Shown: positions 1-9,391 of the stretch, piece by piece | Layout: each line of letters starts with the position of its first letter | How positions within the stretch are numbered: position 1 is the stretch's first letter | Assembly: GCF_003315795.1 (NCBI RefSeq) | Contig: NZ_QMEY01000012.1 | Span: 62,001 to 126,000, forward strand | From: Spongiactinospora rosea | Lineage (GTDB): Bacteria > Actinomycetota > Actinomycetes > Streptosporangiales > Streptosporangiaceae | DNA: 64,000 bases | Reading direction: 5' to 3' | Position numbers and translations under genes: made by a program | The notes under the pieces: model-generated | Database searches by the model: none | The model's input: the letters and a program-made list of their open reading frames with translations, nothing else | What the model was told of the DNA's origin: nothing

Positions 1-596
1 TCGGGCACGGCCTCACCCCGCAGGCAGCGGCCGACACCCTGGCCCAGCGCCTCGATCAGAACCTCGACGCGGGCGGGGTGCTGATCGTGCTGCTGGTACT
101 GGCGGCACTGGTGTTCGCCGTGGCCCTTTCGATCGTCTACGTAATGCGGATGACGCTGACCATCGTGCTGGTGAGCGCCGCGCCGATCCTGCTGGCCTGC
201 CACGCCTTACCTCAAACCGAAGGACTTGCGTTCCTATGGTGGCGGGCGCTGGCCGGGGTGCTGGCGGTGCAGGTGACCCAGGCGCTGGTGTTCGTGATCA
301 CGCTGCGGGTGCTGCTCACCCCCGACAACGGCGGCGTGCTCACCACCGACAACCAAGGCTGGGACCTGCTGATCGTGATCTGCATGCTGTACGTGCTGCT
401 CCGCATCCCCACCTGGATCATGCGCCGGGTCATGCACGGCGGTGGCCGCGGCCTGGTCGGCCTGGTCGTCCGGGTCATGGTGCTCCGCCGGATCGTCACC
501 TCCCCCCTCATCCGCACCCTCGCCCACCGTGCCCGAAAGACCCCGAAAAGCGGCGAACGGCCACGTCCTGGGCCTGGTGGGGGTGAAGGGTCGTGA
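1..596 (+). CDS. Conjugation-module multi-pass membrane protein (5' partial)
   Basis: The reading frame is open to the left edge, so the N-terminus lies outside the window. The visible ~197 residues carry at least three or four strongly hydrophobic segments (e.g. VLIVLLVLAALVFAVALSIV, LTIVLVSAAPILLACHA, LLIVICMLYVLLRIPTWIM) and end in a basic, Pro/Gly-rich cytoplasmic tail. Its position directly before PrgI-like and VirB4-like genes suggests a VirB6/TrbL-like channel component of a type IV secretion system. That role is inferred from topology and neighbours, not from a signature motif. The stop codon overlaps the next gene's GTG start (GTGA), so the two are probably translationally coupled. 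Confidence 0.65.
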   Translation, partial: GHGLTPQAAADTLAQRLDQNLDAGGVLIVLLVLAALVFAVALSIVYVMRMTLTIVLVSAAPILLACHALPQTEGLAFLWWRALAGVLAVQVTQALVFVITLRVLLTPDNGGVLTTDNQGWDLLIVICMLYVLLRIPTWIMRRVMHGGGRGLVGLVVRVMVLRRIVTSPLIRTLAHRARKTPKSGERPRPGPGGGEGS

Positions 597-1723
597 ACGA
601 GCGTGTGACCATCCCTGCCAACATCGACATCGAGGACCGGCTGATCGCCAACCTGACCGGGCGGCAATGCGTGATCCTCACCATCGCAGCGGCGATCATC
701 TGGGCCGTCCACACCCTTGCCGGGCCACGCCTGCCGTTGACGGTGCTCGCCGGGATCGCCGTGCCGGTGCTGGCCACGGCGGGGGCGCTGGCGTTCGGGC
801 AACGCGACGGACTCACTCTGGACCGCTTCCTGGTCGCGGCATGGCGGCAGGCCCGCGATCCCGGCCGTCTGGTGTTCGCCCCCCACGGGCTACCCGGGCT
901 GCCGCCGTGGGCGCCACACGCCCGTGACCTCGCCGAGCCCGGCGATATCCCCGACACTGATCGATACGGCGATCCCCGCGAATGGCCCGGCGGCTCACTG
1001 CGCGGCGGGTCCGGCGGCCACGAGCACGGCTGGGACGAACGGCCTGACCACGGGCTCCGGCGACGGCCCAGCACTTCATCCGCCTTAGCCTCGGCAGGCC
1101 GGCGCAGGCCGCCGGCCCCGGCTTGGCTACCGGTCGAACACATCAGCGCCGACGGCGGCATCGACCTGGGCGGGCACGGCGTCGCAGCGATCGTGTCCTG
1201 CTCCACGATCAGTTTCGCCCTGCGCACCCCCGCAGAGCAGCAGGCGCTGGTGGACGCCTTCGCCCGCTGGCTGAACTCCCTCACCGGCCCGGTGCAAATC
1301 GTCCTCACCGCCGAGGCCGTCAACCTGGCCCCGGCGATCCAACGGCTACGCGCCGACGCCCCCGCGCTGCCGCACGTCGCCCTGGAACACGCCGCTCTGC
1401 AGCATGCCGCGTTCCTCGCCCGCCTGGACGCCTCCCGAGACCTGCTCCGCCGTCGCGTCCTGCTGGTGCTGCGCGAACCGCACCCGCCCCGGGCGGCCGG
1501 GCGGCATGACATCGACGGCGCCGGCCGCCGGGTCCTGCGCCGCGCCGAAGACGCCTGCCGCGCCCTGGCCGCCGCCTCCGTCCACGCGCGGCTGCTCACC
1601 GGCGACCAGGCGATGGCCGCCTTGCAGGCGGCCATCGACCCCGCCTTCCCACCCGGCCTGTCCGCCCTCGCCCTGCCCGGCGCGACGATCACGAGGAGGA
1701 GAGCCTCCGATGAGCACCGCTGA
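593..1723 (+). CDS. PrgI-like / SCO6880-type conjugation protein
   Basis: 376 residues starting at a GTG that overlaps the previous stop; a purine-rich GGGTGAAGGG lies just upstream. The N-terminus has the PrgI-family layout: a short polar start (NERVTIPANIDIEDRL), two hydrophobic helices at about residues 25-65, then a soluble domain beginning near FGQRDGLTLDRFLVAAWRQ. The rest is soluble and Arg/Pro rich. PrgI/SCO6880-type proteins sit beside VirB4 ATPases in actinobacterial conjugation clusters and probably anchor the ATPase at the membrane. The next gene starts 14 bp before this stop. The family call rests on the N-terminal pattern and on synteny. Confidence 0.7.
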   Translation: MNERVTIPANIDIEDRLIANLTGRQCVILTIAAAIIWAVHTLAGPRLPLTVLAGIAVPVLATAGALAFGQRDGLTLDRFLVAAWRQARDPGRLVFAPHGLPGLPPWAPHARDLAEPGDIPDTDRYGDPREWPGGSLRGGSGGHEHGWDERPDHGLRRRPSTSSALASAGRRRPPAPAWLPVEHISADGGIDLGGHGVAAIVSCSTISFALRTPAEQQALVDAFARWLNSLTGPVQIVLTAEAVNLAPAIQRLRADAPALPHVALEHAALQHAAFLARLDASRDLLRRRVLLVLREPHPPRAAGRHDIDGAGRRVLRRAEDACRALAAASVHARLLTGDQAMAALQAAIDPAFPPGLSALALPGATITRRRASDEHR

Positions 1724-3584
1724 CCACCACCCCTCGACCCGCCGCCTCCTGGACCTCCTCCTGCCGGGCCGCCGCCCGACCGGCCACCGCCGCGCCACGG
1801 CCATCCCCGTCCCCGCCATCGGCGTGCGAGCCCGGCAGGTCAGCCTGGACGGCGCCTGGGCGGCGAGCTTCCTGATCACCGGCTACCCCCGCGAAGTCGG
1901 ACTCGGCTGGCTGGAACCGCTGCTCACCTACCCCGGACGCCTGGACGTCGCCTTGCATGTGGAGCCGATCCCGCCACAGGTCGCCGCCGACCGGCTACGC
2001 CGCCGCCTCGCCCGCCTGGAATCATCGGCCCGGGTGGACGCCGAACACGGCCGGCTCGCCGACTTCGCCGCCGAGGCCGCCACCGAGGACGCCTACGACC
2101 TGGCCTCCCGCCTGGCCCGCGGCCAGGGCAACCTGTTCCGCCTCGGCCTGTACCTGACCGTGCACGCCCCTACCGACGACGCCCTGCACATGGAGGTCGG
2201 GCGGGTACGGGCCCTGGCCGCTTCCCTGCTGCTGGACGCCAAACCGGCCACCTTCCGCGCCCTGCACGGCTGGATGTCCACCCTGCCCACCGGCGTCGAC
2301 CTGCTGGGCGTGCGGCGTACCTTCGACACGCAGGCCCTGGCCGCGGCGTTCCCGTTCACCAGCCCGGACCTAACCGCCGAGGTCGGCGACCATCCCGTGC
2401 TGTATGGGATCAACACCGACTCAGCCTCGCTGGTGATGTGGGACCGCTTCGCCCAGGACAACTACAACAGCGTCATCCTGGGCCGCTCCGGCGGCGGCAA
2501 GAGCTTCCTAGCCAAACTCGACATCCTCCGATCCCTCTACACCGGGGTCCAGGTCACGGTGATCGACCCGGAAAACGAATACGCCCGCCTAGCCCACGCG
2601 GTCGGCGGCACTCATCTGCCCCTCGGCGCGCCCGGTATCCGGCTCAACCCCTTCGACCTGCCCGATGTCGCGGCCACACGGCAGGCGACGACCTCGCCAG
2701 AGGACCCTCGCAACCGCGGTGGCGACACGGGCGAGGATGGGCTGGCGCGCCAGGCGATGTTCATCCACACCCTGATCGCTGTCATGCTCGCCACCCCCCT
2801 GGCGCCGGCGGAACGGGCCGCGCTGGACCGTGCCGTCATCACCGCCTACAACCACGCGGGGATCACCGCCGATACGCGTACCTGGGCTCGTCAGGCGCCG
2901 CTGATGCGCGACCTGGACGCCGCCTTACAGGCCGATGAGAAGGACCCGGCGGCGGCGGCGGGGCTGGCGGCACGCCTCGCCCCGTACGTGACCGGGTCGC
3001 ACAAGGCGCTGTTCGACGGCCCCACCACCATCCGCCCCACCGGTCATCTCCTGGTGTTCTCGCTGCGCGACCTACCCGAGGAGATCAAACCCGTGGGGGT
3101 GCTGCTCACCCTTGATGTGATCTGGCGGCACGTCGCCGACCCGGCGCGACGCCGGCCCCGCCTGGTCGTGGTCGACGAAGGCTGGCTGCTCATGCAGCAG
3201 GCCGAAGGCGCCCGGTTTCTGTACCGGATGGCGAAAAGCGCCCGCAAGCACTGGACGGGATTGACCGTGATCACCCAGGACGCCGCCGACGTCCTCGGCT
3301 CCGACCTGGGGCAGGCGGTGGTCGCCAACGCCGCCACCCAGATCCTGCTCCGCCAAGCTCCGCAGGCCATTGACGCCATCACCGACGCCTTCGCCCTGTC
3401 CGACGGCGAACGTGGCAAGCTCCTGGCCGCGCCCCGCGGCACGGGCTTGCTGGTGGCCGGCTCCTCGCGGGTGTCGTTCGAGGTGGTGGCCAGCAAAGCC
3501 GAACACGACCTGTGCACCACCTCCCCCGAGTACCTGGCGTCCTTGCAGGCCGATGAGGCCGGCTCCGGCATCGAGGAGCCGTGA
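1710..3584 (+). CDS. VirB4-like conjugation ATPase
   Basis: 624 residues from ATG 1710, preceded by AGGAGGA; a longer open frame exists upstream but overlaps the PrgI-like gene and is not chosen. A Walker A motif GRSGGGKS lies at about residues 258-265, after FAQDNYNSVILG, and a Walker B RLVVVDEGWLLM near residue 490. The following LYRMAKSARKHWTGLTVITQD segment is typical of the VirB4/TraC ATPase core (HerA/FtsK superfamily). The protein would energise the secretion channel at the inner face of the membrane. It overlaps the upstream gene by 14 bp, consistent with one transcript covering the conjugation module. Length is close to actinobacterial VirB4 homologues. Confidence 0.85.
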   Translation: MSTADHHPSTRRLLDLLLPGRRPTGHRRATAIPVPAIGVRARQVSLDGAWAASFLITGYPREVGLGWLEPLLTYPGRLDVALHVEPIPPQVAADRLRRRLARLESSARVDAEHGRLADFAAEAATEDAYDLASRLARGQGNLFRLGLYLTVHAPTDDALHMEVGRVRALAASLLLDAKPATFRALHGWMSTLPTGVDLLGVRRTFDTQALAAAFPFTSPDLTAEVGDHPVLYGINTDSASLVMWDRFAQDNYNSVILGRSGGGKSFLAKLDILRSLYTGVQVTVIDPENEYARLAHAVGGTHLPLGAPGIRLNPFDLPDVAATRQATTSPEDPRNRGGDTGEDGLARQAMFIHTLIAVMLATPLAPAERAALDRAVITAYNHAGITADTRTWARQAPLMRDLDAALQADEKDPAAAAGLAARLAPYVTGSHKALFDGPTTIRPTGHLLVFSLRDLPEEIKPVGVLLTLDVIWRHVADPARRRPRLVVVDEGWLLMQQAEGARFLYRMAKSARKHWTGLTVITQDAADVLGSDLGQAVVANAATQILLRQAPQAIDAITDAFALSDGERGKLLAAPRGTGLLVAGSSRVSFEVVASKAEHDLCTTSPEYLASLQADEAGSGIEEP

Positions 3585-3590
3585 GCACCC

Positions 3591-3610
3591 GGTGAACCCC
3601 GCGGTTCACC
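3591..3610. promoter_or_regulatory. 8-bp perfect inverted repeat between conjugation genes
   Basis: GGTGAACC and GGTTCACC are separated by four bases, starting seven bases after the VirB4-like stop codon. It could be a weak terminator, an mRNA hairpin or a regulator site for the following coupling-protein gene. There is no T-tract, so a strong intrinsic terminator is unlikely. Confidence 0.35.
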
Positions 3611-3814
3611 GAACCGCAAGTACCTTCCGCCCAGCGGCAATTGTCGGGTTCCGGCGCGGCCGTGACCGAGTGGAGCTCTCGCCTGCGGCGGCTCGCCGGT
3701 CTGGTCGATCCGCGTCCTTGTGGAGGCGCCGGCCGTCCCTGCCCCGGCCCGCGCCCTCACGCCTGCCACGGTGCTCAACCCTCTGCCCTGCCCCCAATCA
3801 TCTGGGAGAACGCA

Positions 3815-6496
3815 GTGATCGATGATCTGCTCGCCCGTCTCCGTGATGACCCGGCCCGGCTGCTGGACGATATGCTGTCCGGCCTTGCCGACCGGCCCCT
3901 GCGCTACGCCCTGCTGGCCGTGGGTCTGATCGCCGCCGTCGCTGTGCCCGCCACGTTGGCCCGGCATCTGATGCTGGCAGCGCGCCACCGCCACAACCGT
4001 GCCGGCGCCCGGCACGTCCTCATTTCGCCTCCACCCGAGGTCGATCCCTCCTCGGCCATCACCCTGTGGAGCAACCTGATCGGCCTGCTCCGCCCCGCCT
4101 GGCGCCGCCTGCTGTCCGGGCAGCCGCACGTGGCCTTCGAGTACCTTTGGCACGCCGACCGGCTGCACATCGCCCTTTGGGTCCCCGGCGCCATCCCTCA
4201 GCACCTGGTGGAAAAGGCCATCGAGGCCGCCTGGCCGGCCGCCCGGACCACCGTCACCCCGCACACCGAGGTCTCCCCGCCGATCCCTCTCGACGCCTGC
4301 GCAGAAGGTGGGCGTCTGGTACTGGCCCGGCCGGATCACTTCCCGCTGCGCTGGGAGTTCCCCACCGACCCCCTGCGCCCCCTGCTGGGTGCGGCCAGCG
4401 GTCTGGCGCCCGGCCAGCACGCCATCGTCCAAGTCCTTGCCCGCCCGGCCACCGGCCGCCGCCTCGGCCGCGCCCACCGCGCCGCCGCCGCCCTGCGCGG
4501 CCACGCCCGCTCCACCGGCCTGGGCAGACTGTTCGATCTCCTCACCCCCGGTCCCACGCCCCGGCCCGGCCCCGCCACCCCCGCCACCGCCCACCCCGAA
4601 CACAACGCCGAGATCCGCGGAATCTTGACCAAGGCCGCCCAGCCCCGCTTCGAGGTCCAGATCCGCTACGCAGTCGCCACCACCTGGACCACCGGCCCTC
4701 GCGCCAACACCGGCCCCACAGCGGCTCTTCCCTCGGCCGCTCCAAAAGACCGGCCCCGCAAATCCCAGCCCGCACAGACGCAACAGGTCGAACGCCATGA
4801 ACCGACCAGCACCGGCGGCGCGCACGCTCCCCAGATGTCGGCAGAGGCGGCCGAGACAGCGGCAAGGTCCTGGGCCAAAGGCACCGCCCACGCCATCGCC
4901 TCCGCCTTCGCCGTCTACGCCGCAACCAACCACCTGCGACGCCGCCGCCTCCCCCACCCCGCCCGCACCCTGGCCACACGACGGCTCGACCGCGGCGAAC
5001 TGCTGTCGGTGGGCGAACTGGCCGCCCTGGCCCACCTTCCCCTGGATGCGGCCGTTCCCGGCATGGCGCGAGCCGGAGCCCGCTCGGTCCCTCCACCGCC
5101 GAACGTGCCCCGCCCCGGCCGCTACGTCAAACCCCTCGGCACCACCGACGCCGGACCCGCCCGCCCGGTCGGCGTCCCGGTTACCTCGGCCCGCCACCAC
5201 CTGCAGATCATCGGCGCCACCGGCGTCGGAAAATCCACCCTCCTGGCCCACCAGATCCTCAACGACGCCGCCGCCGGCCGCGCCGTCGTGGTCATCGACC
5301 CCAAAGGCGACCTCGTCATCGACCTGCTCCGCCGCCTGCCCGAAGGCGCCGCCCACCACCTCGTCCTGCTCGACCCCGACGACTCAGGGACCCCACCCGC
5401 ACTGAACGTACTCGCCGGAGCCGACCCCGACCTGGCCACCGACAACCTGGTCAGCATCTTCCGCCGCATCTTCGCCGAATTCTGGGGCCCCCGCACCGAC
5501 GACATCCTCCGCTCCGCCTGCCTCACACTGCGCCACCAGCCCCACGCAACCCTCGCCGACATCCCCCGCCTCCTCGGCGAGGAGACCTACCGCCGCGCCG
5601 CCCTGGCCAGGGTCCGGGACGAAGTACTGGCCGGGTTCTGGGACTGGTACGGCCAGCTGTCCGCACCCTCACGCTCCCAAGCGGTGGGCCCGCTGATGAA
5701 CAAACTCCGCGCCTTCCTCCTGCGCCCTTACGTCCGCTCCATCGTCGGCACCCCCAACGCCGGACTCGACATGCCCCACCTCCTGACCACCGGCGGCATC
5801 TGCCTGGTCCGCGTCCCTAAAGGACTCATCGGCGAAGACACCTCCCGCCTCCTGGGCTCCATGGTGCTGGCCAAAGTCTGGGAGGCCGCCGCCCTGCGCG
5901 CCCGCCTCAGCGAACCCGCCCGCCACGACGCCACCCTGGTCGTGGACGAAGCACACGGCTTCCTCAACCTCTCCCACGGCATGGCCGACATGCTCGCCGA
6001 AGCCCGCGCCTACCGGCTCTCCCTCGTCCTGGCGCACCAGAACCTGGCCCAGCTCTCCCGCGACATGCGCGAAGCGATCTCCGCCAACGCCCGCAACAAG
6101 ATCATCTTCAACGTGTCCCCCGAAGACGCCCGCACCCTGGCCCGCCAGACCCTGCCCAACCTCACCGACCACGACCTCGCCCACCTGGGCGCCTACCAGG
6201 CCGCCGCCAGACTCCTCATCGACGGCGCCGACACCTCCGCCTTCACCTTCACCACCCGCCCCCTCCCCGACCCGATCCCCGGCCGCGAAGAGCAGATGCG
6301 CCGCGCCGCCCGCCGCAACGCCGCACACGCCGTCACCACCGACTCCCCCACATCCGACGGCCGGCACCCGCCGCACGCCCGGCCCCCAGCAGCAGACCCC
6401 CGCCGCGCCCCGGCCACACCCCCCGCACCCACCCCGCCGCTGGCCCCTGCATCCCCGCCGCCCGCTCCCGCACGCGACCGTGAACAGGAGGGCTGA
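3815..6496 (+). CDS. VirD4/TraD-like type IV coupling ATPase
   Basis: 893 residues from GTG 3815, preceded by GGGAGAA; the frame is open further upstream to 3641 but that stretch is low-complexity. A hydrophobic helix near residues 30-48 (LRYALLAVGLIAAVAVPATL) provides a membrane anchor. Walker A GATGVGKST is at about residue 466, followed by VVVIDPKGDLV, and Walker B ATLVVDEAHGF is near residue 707. The DPKGD motif and the late VLAHQNLAQL segment are typical of TraD/TraG/VirD4 coupling proteins, which bring DNA to the conjugation channel. The C-terminal ~80 residues are Pro/Ala-rich and probably disordered. The stop overlaps the next gene as TGATG. Confidence 0.85.
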   Translation: MIDDLLARLRDDPARLLDDMLSGLADRPLRYALLAVGLIAAVAVPATLARHLMLAARHRHNRAGARHVLISPPPEVDPSSAITLWSNLIGLLRPAWRRLLSGQPHVAFEYLWHADRLHIALWVPGAIPQHLVEKAIEAAWPAARTTVTPHTEVSPPIPLDACAEGGRLVLARPDHFPLRWEFPTDPLRPLLGAASGLAPGQHAIVQVLARPATGRRLGRAHRAAAALRGHARSTGLGRLFDLLTPGPTPRPGPATPATAHPEHNAEIRGILTKAAQPRFEVQIRYAVATTWTTGPRANTGPTAALPSAAPKDRPRKSQPAQTQQVERHEPTSTGGAHAPQMSAEAAETAARSWAKGTAHAIASAFAVYAATNHLRRRRLPHPARTLATRRLDRGELLSVGELAALAHLPLDAAVPGMARAGARSVPPPPNVPRPGRYVKPLGTTDAGPARPVGVPVTSARHHLQIIGATGVGKSTLLAHQILNDAAAGRAVVVIDPKGDLVIDLLRRLPEGAAHHLVLLDPDDSGTPPALNVLAGADPDLATDNLVSIFRRIFAEFWGPRTDDILRSACLTLRHQPHATLADIPRLLGEETYRRAALARVRDEVLAGFWDWYGQLSAPSRSQAVGPLMNKLRAFLLRPYVRSIVGTPNAGLDMPHLLTTGGICLVRVPKGLIGEDTSRLLGSMVLAKVWEAAALRARLSEPARHDATLVVDEAHGFLNLSHGMADMLAEARAYRLSLVLAHQNLAQLSRDMREAISANARNKIIFNVSPEDARTLARQTLPNLTDHDLAHLGAYQAAARLLIDGADTSAFTFTTRPLPDPIPGREEQMRRAARRNAAHAVTTDSPTSDGRHPPHARPPAADPRRAPATPPAPTPPLAPASPPPAPARDREQEG

Positions 6497-7488
6497 TGCC
6501 ACCCCCACGCGAACACGCCGGACCCGGCCGAATCGACCCCGCCCCCCGCCGCCAACTCGACCACGACCTACTCGCCCAGCTGACCACCCGGCTGACCGAA
6601 CGCGACCTGTGGCTCCTGAACCTCCTGCACGAACACCGGGTCCTCACCCTGCCGCAGATCACCCAACTCGCCTTCCCCAGCCGCCGCGCCGCCGCCCACC
6701 GCCTCCTCACCCTGTACCAGCACACCGCCGTCGACCGGTTCCGCCCCGCCCGCCCCCTCGGCTCCGCCCCCCACCACTACCTCCTCGGCCCCGCCGGAGC
6801 CGCCGTCTTGTCCCAGCGCCACGACACCGACATCGGCCACCGCGCCGAACACGTGACCGCCCTGGCCCACTCCGCGAAACTCACCCACCTGGTCGGCTGC
6901 AACGGCTTCTTCACCGCACTGATCGCACACTCCCGAAACACCACCGCCTCCCCAGCCGACGGTCAGAGCGTGCTGGAGCAGTGGTGGAACGAGAAACGCT
7001 GCGCCCAAAGCTGGGGCCACACCGTCCAACCGGACGGCTACGGCCGCTGGCGCCAAAGCGGGCGGATCGTCGATTTCTTCCTCGAGTACGACACCGGCAG
7101 CGAACCCCTCGCCCGCCTGACCGGCAAAGTCCACGACTACCTGGAGCTGGCCGACGCCACCGGCATCTACCACACCGCCGTACTGTTCGCCCTGCCCAGC
7201 ATCCGCCGCGAACACCACCTGCACGACCACCTCGGCCACCACGGGCGCAGCATGCCCATCCCCATCGCCACCACCAACACCGCCCTACTGACCGCTCACG
7301 GCCCCGCCCGGGCCATCTGGCAGACACTCGACAACACCAGCGGCGACGCCGAACACCGAACCGCCCTGATCGACCTGCCCATCTCCCGCTCGGCCGCGAC
7401 CACACCACCCGCCCACAACTCCACCCACCCAGGCGACGCCTCCGCAGCCGGACCGGGACAGGCCACAGGACGGGTGATGCCGCGATGA
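6496..7488 (+). CDS. Replication-relaxation family protein
   Basis: 330 residues; the ATG overlaps the upstream stop (TGATG). The N-terminus has a winged-helix-like stretch (residues ~20-70: LTERDLWLLNLLHEHRVLTL, then QITQLAFPSRRAAAHRLL), a Tyr-rich linker (HHYLLGPAGAAVL) and an acidic C-terminal half with FFLEYDTGSEPLARL. This is the layout of the replication-relaxation family (PF13814), which occurs in actinobacterial plasmids and integrative elements. A role as relaxase substitute or plasmid replication factor is inferred from the family name and is not proven. Stop and next start overlap by 4 bp. Confidence 0.75.
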   Translation: MPPPREHAGPGRIDPAPRRQLDHDLLAQLTTRLTERDLWLLNLLHEHRVLTLPQITQLAFPSRRAAAHRLLTLYQHTAVDRFRPARPLGSAPHHYLLGPAGAAVLSQRHDTDIGHRAEHVTALAHSAKLTHLVGCNGFFTALIAHSRNTTASPADGQSVLEQWWNEKRCAQSWGHTVQPDGYGRWRQSGRIVDFFLEYDTGSEPLARLTGKVHDYLELADATGIYHTAVLFALPSIRREHHLHDHLGHHGRSMPIPIATTNTALLTAHGPARAIWQTLDNTSGDAEHRTALIDLPISRSAATTPPAHNSTHPGDASAAGPGQATGRVMPR

Positions 7489-8108
7489 TCGGCAAAACCG
7501 CGATCGGCATCACCGTCATCTTTTTCGGCCTCATCACCGTGATCGGCGCCGCCGGCGGCGCGACACTCCCGCCACCCGAGATGCCCGACCGGCGCGAACG
7601 ATCAGACCCACGTCGTTCACCCGCCCCGAAGACCAGCCCGCCCGAGGTGCCCGAGGGTGGCACCGCCGCCGGACGCAAAGCGGTCCAGGCCGCGCTGCGC
7701 TGGCTCGGTACCCCCTACTCCTGGGGCGGCGGCGGACCCGGCGGCCCCTCCCGCGGCATCTGCTGTTCCCCCGGCGGCCACGACGGACGCAAAACCGTAG
7801 GGTTCGACTGCTCCGGCCTCACTGAGTACGCCTGGGCCCAAGCCGGAGCGCGTATCGGATCCACCACCGTCCCGCAATGGCGCGCCGGCCCTCGCATCCA
7901 CACCAGCGACCGGCTCCGCCCCGGCGACCTGGTGTTCTTCGGCGGCGGCTCCGGCGAGCCCACCCACGTCGGCCTCTACATCAGCAACGGCACCATGGTC
8001 CACGCCCCGCGCACCGGATCGGTCGTGCACACCGTCAACTTCTCCCGATCCGGCTACTACACGCTCCGTTACCGCGGCGCAGTCCGCCCTCGTACCAACG
8101 ACCGCTGA
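7485..8108 (+). CDS. NlpC/P60 peptidoglycan hydrolase of the transfer module
   Basis: 207 residues from ATG 7485, overlapping the previous stop by 4 bp; an open frame further upstream is Arg/Pro-rich shadow and is excluded. A membrane/signal helix covers residues 1-27 (MIGKTAIGITVIFFGLITVI). An NlpC/P60 domain spans about residues 65-200 with catalytic Cys in FDCSGLTEYAW and His in PTHVGLYISNG. A short Gly/Cys-rich insert (GGPSRGICCSPGG) precedes the catalytic Cys. Such enzymes cut stem peptides in peptidoglycan; beside VirB4/VirD4 genes it probably opens the wall locally for the conjugation apparatus. Confidence 0.85.
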   Translation: MIGKTAIGITVIFFGLITVIGAAGGATLPPPEMPDRRERSDPRRSPAPKTSPPEVPEGGTAAGRKAVQAALRWLGTPYSWGGGGPGGPSRGICCSPGGHDGRKTVGFDCSGLTEYAWAQAGARIGSTTVPQWRAGPRIHTSDRLRPGDLVFFGGGSGEPTHVGLYISNGTMVHAPRTGSVVHTVNFSRSGYYTLRYRGAVRPRTNDR

Positions 8109-8196
8109 CCCCGCCAAAGGGGCGCATCTCGCGCAGCGCACGTCACCCGTACGCTGCCGCCAGCCGTGTCACCGAAACGCGCTCCCGTCCGCGCCA

Positions 8197-8299
8197 CACG
8201 AACTGTTACAACGCACGCCGAGGAGAACTGCGGGCGGCTCGCCACAGCCCGCCGCCAAGGCGCACCAGACGGCGCTGAGCTGGGCGGTCACAGTTCGTG
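8197..8299. repeat. Pair of 10-bp inverted repeats upstream of small secreted gene
   Basis: CACGAACTGT at 8197-8206 recurs as its exact reverse complement ACAGTTCGTG at 8290-8299. The interval lies in the gap before the secreted protein at 8383. It may mark two binding sites of a regulator of that gene; chance is also possible at this length. Confidence 0.3.
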
Positions 8300-8382
8300 C
8301 AATACCCCGACGGCACCGTCAAGGCTGCGCGTCGCCACCCGGCGACCGCTCCCCCACGAACGAACCGTAAGGGAGCACCCTC

Positions 8383-8787
8383 ATGCCCTCCTCGACGCGA
8401 CCCGCCCGACCACACCTCACCACCGCGCTACGCCTGGCCGCCACCGCCCTCGCCACCACCGCACTGGCACTGGCCACCTCCCCCACACCCGCCCAGGCGG
8501 CCAGCGACGGCTGGCAGGACTACTACGCCGACGCCGGCAGGGTCTCGGTCAACACCGCCCGCAACCAGATCACCGTCTGCGACCAGCAATTCGACGACCT
8601 CTACATCAAGGCCGACTTCGTCACCACCTACACCGGCACCTGGACCGTACAGGCACCACAAGGCGACTGCACCACCGACCGCACCTGGATCAGCAAGATC
8701 ACGACCGTCACCCTCTGCGGCGGAACCAAACTCTTCGACACCGTCCGCTGGAACGACTGCAACACCCCCCTCCGGATCACCAGATAA
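8383..8787 (+). CDS. Small secreted protein, unknown function
   Basis: 134 residues with a convincing Sec signal: basic N-terminus (RPARPHLTTALRL), Ala/Leu-rich core and AQA-AS cleavage site near residue 39. The mature ~95 residues start at SDGWQDYYADAGRVSVN and contain four cysteines (in ITVCDQQF, QGDCTTD, TLCGGTK, NDCNTP), probably forming two disulfides. It starts at ATG 8383 after TAAGGGAG. I do not recognise the family. It follows the cell-wall hydrolase and may be exported cargo or a surface factor of the element. Confidence 0.7.
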   Translation: MPSSTRPARPHLTTALRLAATALATTALALATSPTPAQAASDGWQDYYADAGRVSVNTARNQITVCDQQFDDLYIKADFVTTYTGTWTVQAPQGDCTTDRTWISKITTVTLCGGTKLFDTVRWNDCNTPLRITR

Positions 8788-9391
8788 CGACCCACGACCA
8801 GGGGGTGTGCGCCGCGGTGCACACCCCCGCCACCTCACCAAGATCAGATACCTTCAGCCTGCCTCCTTGGCACGGGTCCTTCAGTCTCGTACACGTATCC
8901 GCCGAGCCCCCCGACATGCCGGAAAAGCCTGCAACGGCAACCGGGCCAAAACCATGATCGTCGGTGCGGCGTTCACGCTTGCCGCCCTCGAGGGACCTGT
9001 CTAATCCGAAGTCAGGCGAACGTTCTCATGGCGATGCGGGAATTGTTCCTCGACCCGCACCACTCGCCTCCCCTTACCGTCCCTATTGGTCCTTGCTGAC
9101 CAATGGTGTTGCCAAGCGAGCCGGACAGGAAACGACCAGATCAGGAATCGCCGTTGTCGATGTGGACATCGTGTTCGGCGTGGGTGATCTGCGGCTACCG
9201 CGTTAAAGTTTCACTGCGAACCGATGTGCACGCCCGGCGTCTGCCCGGTTGGCAAGGCGGCGCAGGAAGCGGACCATACCTGGCCTTCGTACCTGTCCTC
9301 GAGCTGCTCGCTCGGCCGCTCCCCGTGGCCTATCTCGAAAAGCTCATTTAGCCCGCGTCGGATCAAGTCCATCGTGAACGTCGACACGCCC
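8788..9391. other. Non-coding or degraded stretch
   Basis: About 600 bases with no reading frame of convincing actinobacterial codon use; short open frames here (such as the one ending near 9206) have no recognisable content. It separates the plus-strand conjugation module from the minus-strand pPIWI operon and probably contains the terminators of both. Confidence 0.4.

Noticed and set aside
3044-5359. Long minus-strand open frame opposite the VirB4- and VirD4-like genes
   Set aside because: Gly/Ala/Arg-rich composition typical of the antisense frame of GC-rich genes; the plus strand carries clear Walker motifs over the same bases.
6480-7484. Upstream extension of the NlpC/P60 frame
   Set aside because: Arg/Pro-rich shadow of the replication-relaxation gene; ATG 7485 fits the 4-bp overlap and begins a proper membrane helix.
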